NCBI GenBank assembly: GCA_905234305.1
Contig: CAJOHT010000007.1
Span: 1 to 14,552 of the forward strand
Origin: an uncultured Ruminococcus sp.
GTDB taxonomy: Bacteria; Bacillota; Clostridia; Oscillospirales; Acutalibacteraceae
DNA: 14,552 nt
Direction: 5' to 3'
This document shows positions 13,418 to 14,552 of this stretch, one piece after another. The first letter of the stretch is position 1. Each line of letters opens with the position of its first letter. The notes under the pieces are model-generated. The model saw only the letters and a list, made by a program, of their open reading frames with translations. It was not told the DNA's origin and did no database searches. The position numbers were made by a program, and so were the translations under genes.

Positions 13418-14552
13418 TTACTTTATCTCCTTAGTATCAATTTCTTTCTTAGCCGCCTCGATAAACCGAGCGAGCGGCATTGAACCTAAATCTCCTTCTT
13501 TTCTATGACGTACAGATACAGCGTTATTCTCGATATCCTTATCGCCTACTACGAACATATAAGGCACCTTCTGAAGCTGAGCCTCACGGATTTTATAACC
13601 GATTTTTTCGCTTCTGTCATCAATCTCAACACGCATACCCTCGGCTTCAAGAGCCTTCTTAATACCGTAAGCGTAGTCAACGTGACGGTCGGCAATCGGT
13701 AAAATCTTAACCTGAGTAGGAGCGAGCCACATCGGGAACGCGCCCGCGTATTTCTCGATTAAAAGCGCTAAAGTTCTCTCGTAACAGCCGATAGAAGTAC
13801 GGTGGATGATATACGGATTCTTCTTCTTTCCATCCTTATCAACATATTCCATACCGAATTTTTCGGCAATCATACCGTCAATTTGGATTGTTATAAGAGT
13901 ATCCTCTTTTCCGTATACATTTTTAATCTGTATATCAAGTTTAGGACCGTAAAAAGCCGCCTCTCCGACTCCGATTTCATACGGAACCTCGAGATGGTCA
14001 AGAATCCTGCCCATCATATCCTGAACGGTATTCCATTCTTCTTCCGTTCCGGCATAATAAACCGTTAAAGGACGCGAAGCAGACGAGGAGAACAGATAGA
14101 CAAATACATGGTCATGCACACTCCTCAGACTTGCGGGAAGGTAAACCTCACTCAAGATTGTCGCATCGAATGCTCCCCATCTAATTGAGGTCACGCCTTC
14201 AGAAACGACAACTCTCTTGAGCTTATTCGCGGCAATAAAGCAGTTCCTTCCGACTGTTCCTACGCCGCTACCTATAAAAACCTCCTCAACGTCACTGATA
14301 AGACTCGACCAGGGGGTCTGGCTATAGTTACTATAGTCAGGTATATCGCCTGATCCTGTCACACTGATGCGATTGTTCGCCCAGTCCCAATCCCATTCCA
14401 AATTTGTACCAGGGATTCTGCCGAAGTACGCGAAAAGCGTCGCCTTTTCCTCCGCTATACCTGCTTCATCGGAATCGGTCAGTTCCGCAAGTGCTGTCCG
14501 CGTCATATCCGGTGCGGAGATTCCTTTGACTGCGTTTACAGGACCAAATCTC
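13418..14552 (-). CDS. thrS: Threonyl-tRNA synthetase C-terminal part fused in frame to a BspA-like LRR segment
   Basis: One open frame, without a stop, from the right edge to 13418. An internal ATG lies at 14506, and residues are numbered from it. Residues from about 160 to 362 are the end of threonyl-tRNA synthetase, which charges tRNA-Thr with threonine. Visible are VGEAAFYGPKLDI (180-192), the third zinc-ligand region IIHRTS (233-238), motif 3 SIGCYERTLALLIE (238-251) and the anticodon-binding domain (about 263-355). The TGS and editing domains and core motifs 1 and 2, roughly the first 430 residues of a 640-residue enzyme, are missing. Leucine-rich-repeat sequence of the BspA/LRR_5 type stands in their place. 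As drawn it cannot be a working ThrRS. Either the contig is chimeric at about 14030-14050, or this is a rearranged copy. The gene continues directly into the VanY-like gene. Confidence 0.8.
   Translation of the reverse strand, partial: RFGPVNAVKGISAPDMTRTALAELTDSDEAGIAEEKATLFAYFGRIPGTNLEWDWDWANNRISVTGSGDIPDYSNYSQTPWSSLISDVEEVFIGSGVGTVGRNCFIAANKLKRVVVSEGVTSIRWGAFDATILSEVYLPASLRSVHDHVFVYLFSSSASRPLTVYYAGTEEEWNTVQDMMGRILDHLEVPYEIGVGEAAFYGPKLDIQIKNVYGKEDTLITIQIDGMIAEKFGMEYVDKDGKKKNPYIIHRTSIGCYERTLALLIEKYAGAFPMWLAPTQVKILPIADRHVDYAYGIKKALEAEGMRVEIDDRSEKIGYKIREAQLQKVPYMFVVGDKDIENNAVSVRHRKEGDLGSMPLARFIEAAKKEIDTKEIK
14030..14552 (-). other. BspA-like leucine-rich-repeat (LRR_5) segment, out of place before ThrRS
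   Basis: This part of the frame reads as a surface-protein leucine-rich repeat, not tRNA synthetase. It has a GSGDIPDYSNYSQTPW opening (51-66 from the ATG at 14506), then repeat-like phrases VEEVFIGSGVGTVGRNCF (73-90), LKRVVVSEGVTSI (96-108) and LSEVYLPASLRSV (118-130). The family's typical closing phrase VYYAGTEEEW is at 149-158. The frame is open to the window edge. By hand count its GC is about 50% (14101-14520) against about 45% in the ThrRS part (13441-13860). It could be the end of a separate LRR gene joined here by misassembly or recombination. Confidence 0.7.

Overview
The window looks like the chromosome of a low-to-mid GC, Gram-positive anaerobic gut Firmicute of the Ruminococcaceae/Oscillospiraceae. 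The strongest clue is a secreted type I pullulanase carrying a dockerin and a CBM26-like starch-binding module. That architecture is known from the starch-degrading 'amylosome' of Ruminococcus bromii. The dnaG-rpoD gene pair, an ATP-type PEP carboxykinase and a zinc-type L31 agree with this. The species assignment is inference from family knowledge; no search was run.

Left part (1-2068): the 5' two thirds of pckA runs off the left edge on the minus strand. A 271-base divergent intergenic region follows, with a good pckA promoter and two back-to-back inverted repeats. Then come two small plus-strand genes: a zinc-ribbon protein with a C-terminal membrane helix, and a very acidic protein that I do not recognise. 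A strip of heptanucleotide repeats and a bidirectional terminator close this part.

Centre (2069-8256): two tandem paralogous pullulanases, both minus strand and 37 bases apart. The upstream one (5242-8040) is anchored in the membrane by a C-terminal helix. The downstream one (2069-5203) is released and carries a dockerin and a starch-binding module. Together they look like a two-location debranching system: one enzyme for a cohesin-based complex, one fixed to the cell surface. A divergent small plus-strand gene (8257-8565) encodes a protein made only of two LysM domains.

Right part (8589-14552): housekeeping genes, all minus strand. Read in transcription order they are: a threonyl-tRNA synthetase 3' part, a membrane-anchored VanY-like protein that has lost its zinc ligands, rpmE, a YigZ/IMPACT-family gene, dnaG and rpoD. 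rpmE has its own promoter and terminator, and dnaG-rpoD form the classical replication/transcription pair. At the right edge the ThrRS reading frame is fused in frame to a BspA-like leucine-rich-repeat segment where the ThrRS core should be. This is either an assembly chimera or a rearrangement.

No tRNA, rRNA, CRISPR array, insertion sequence or phage gene was seen. No gene-free stretch exceeds 300 bases; the longest is 935-1205.
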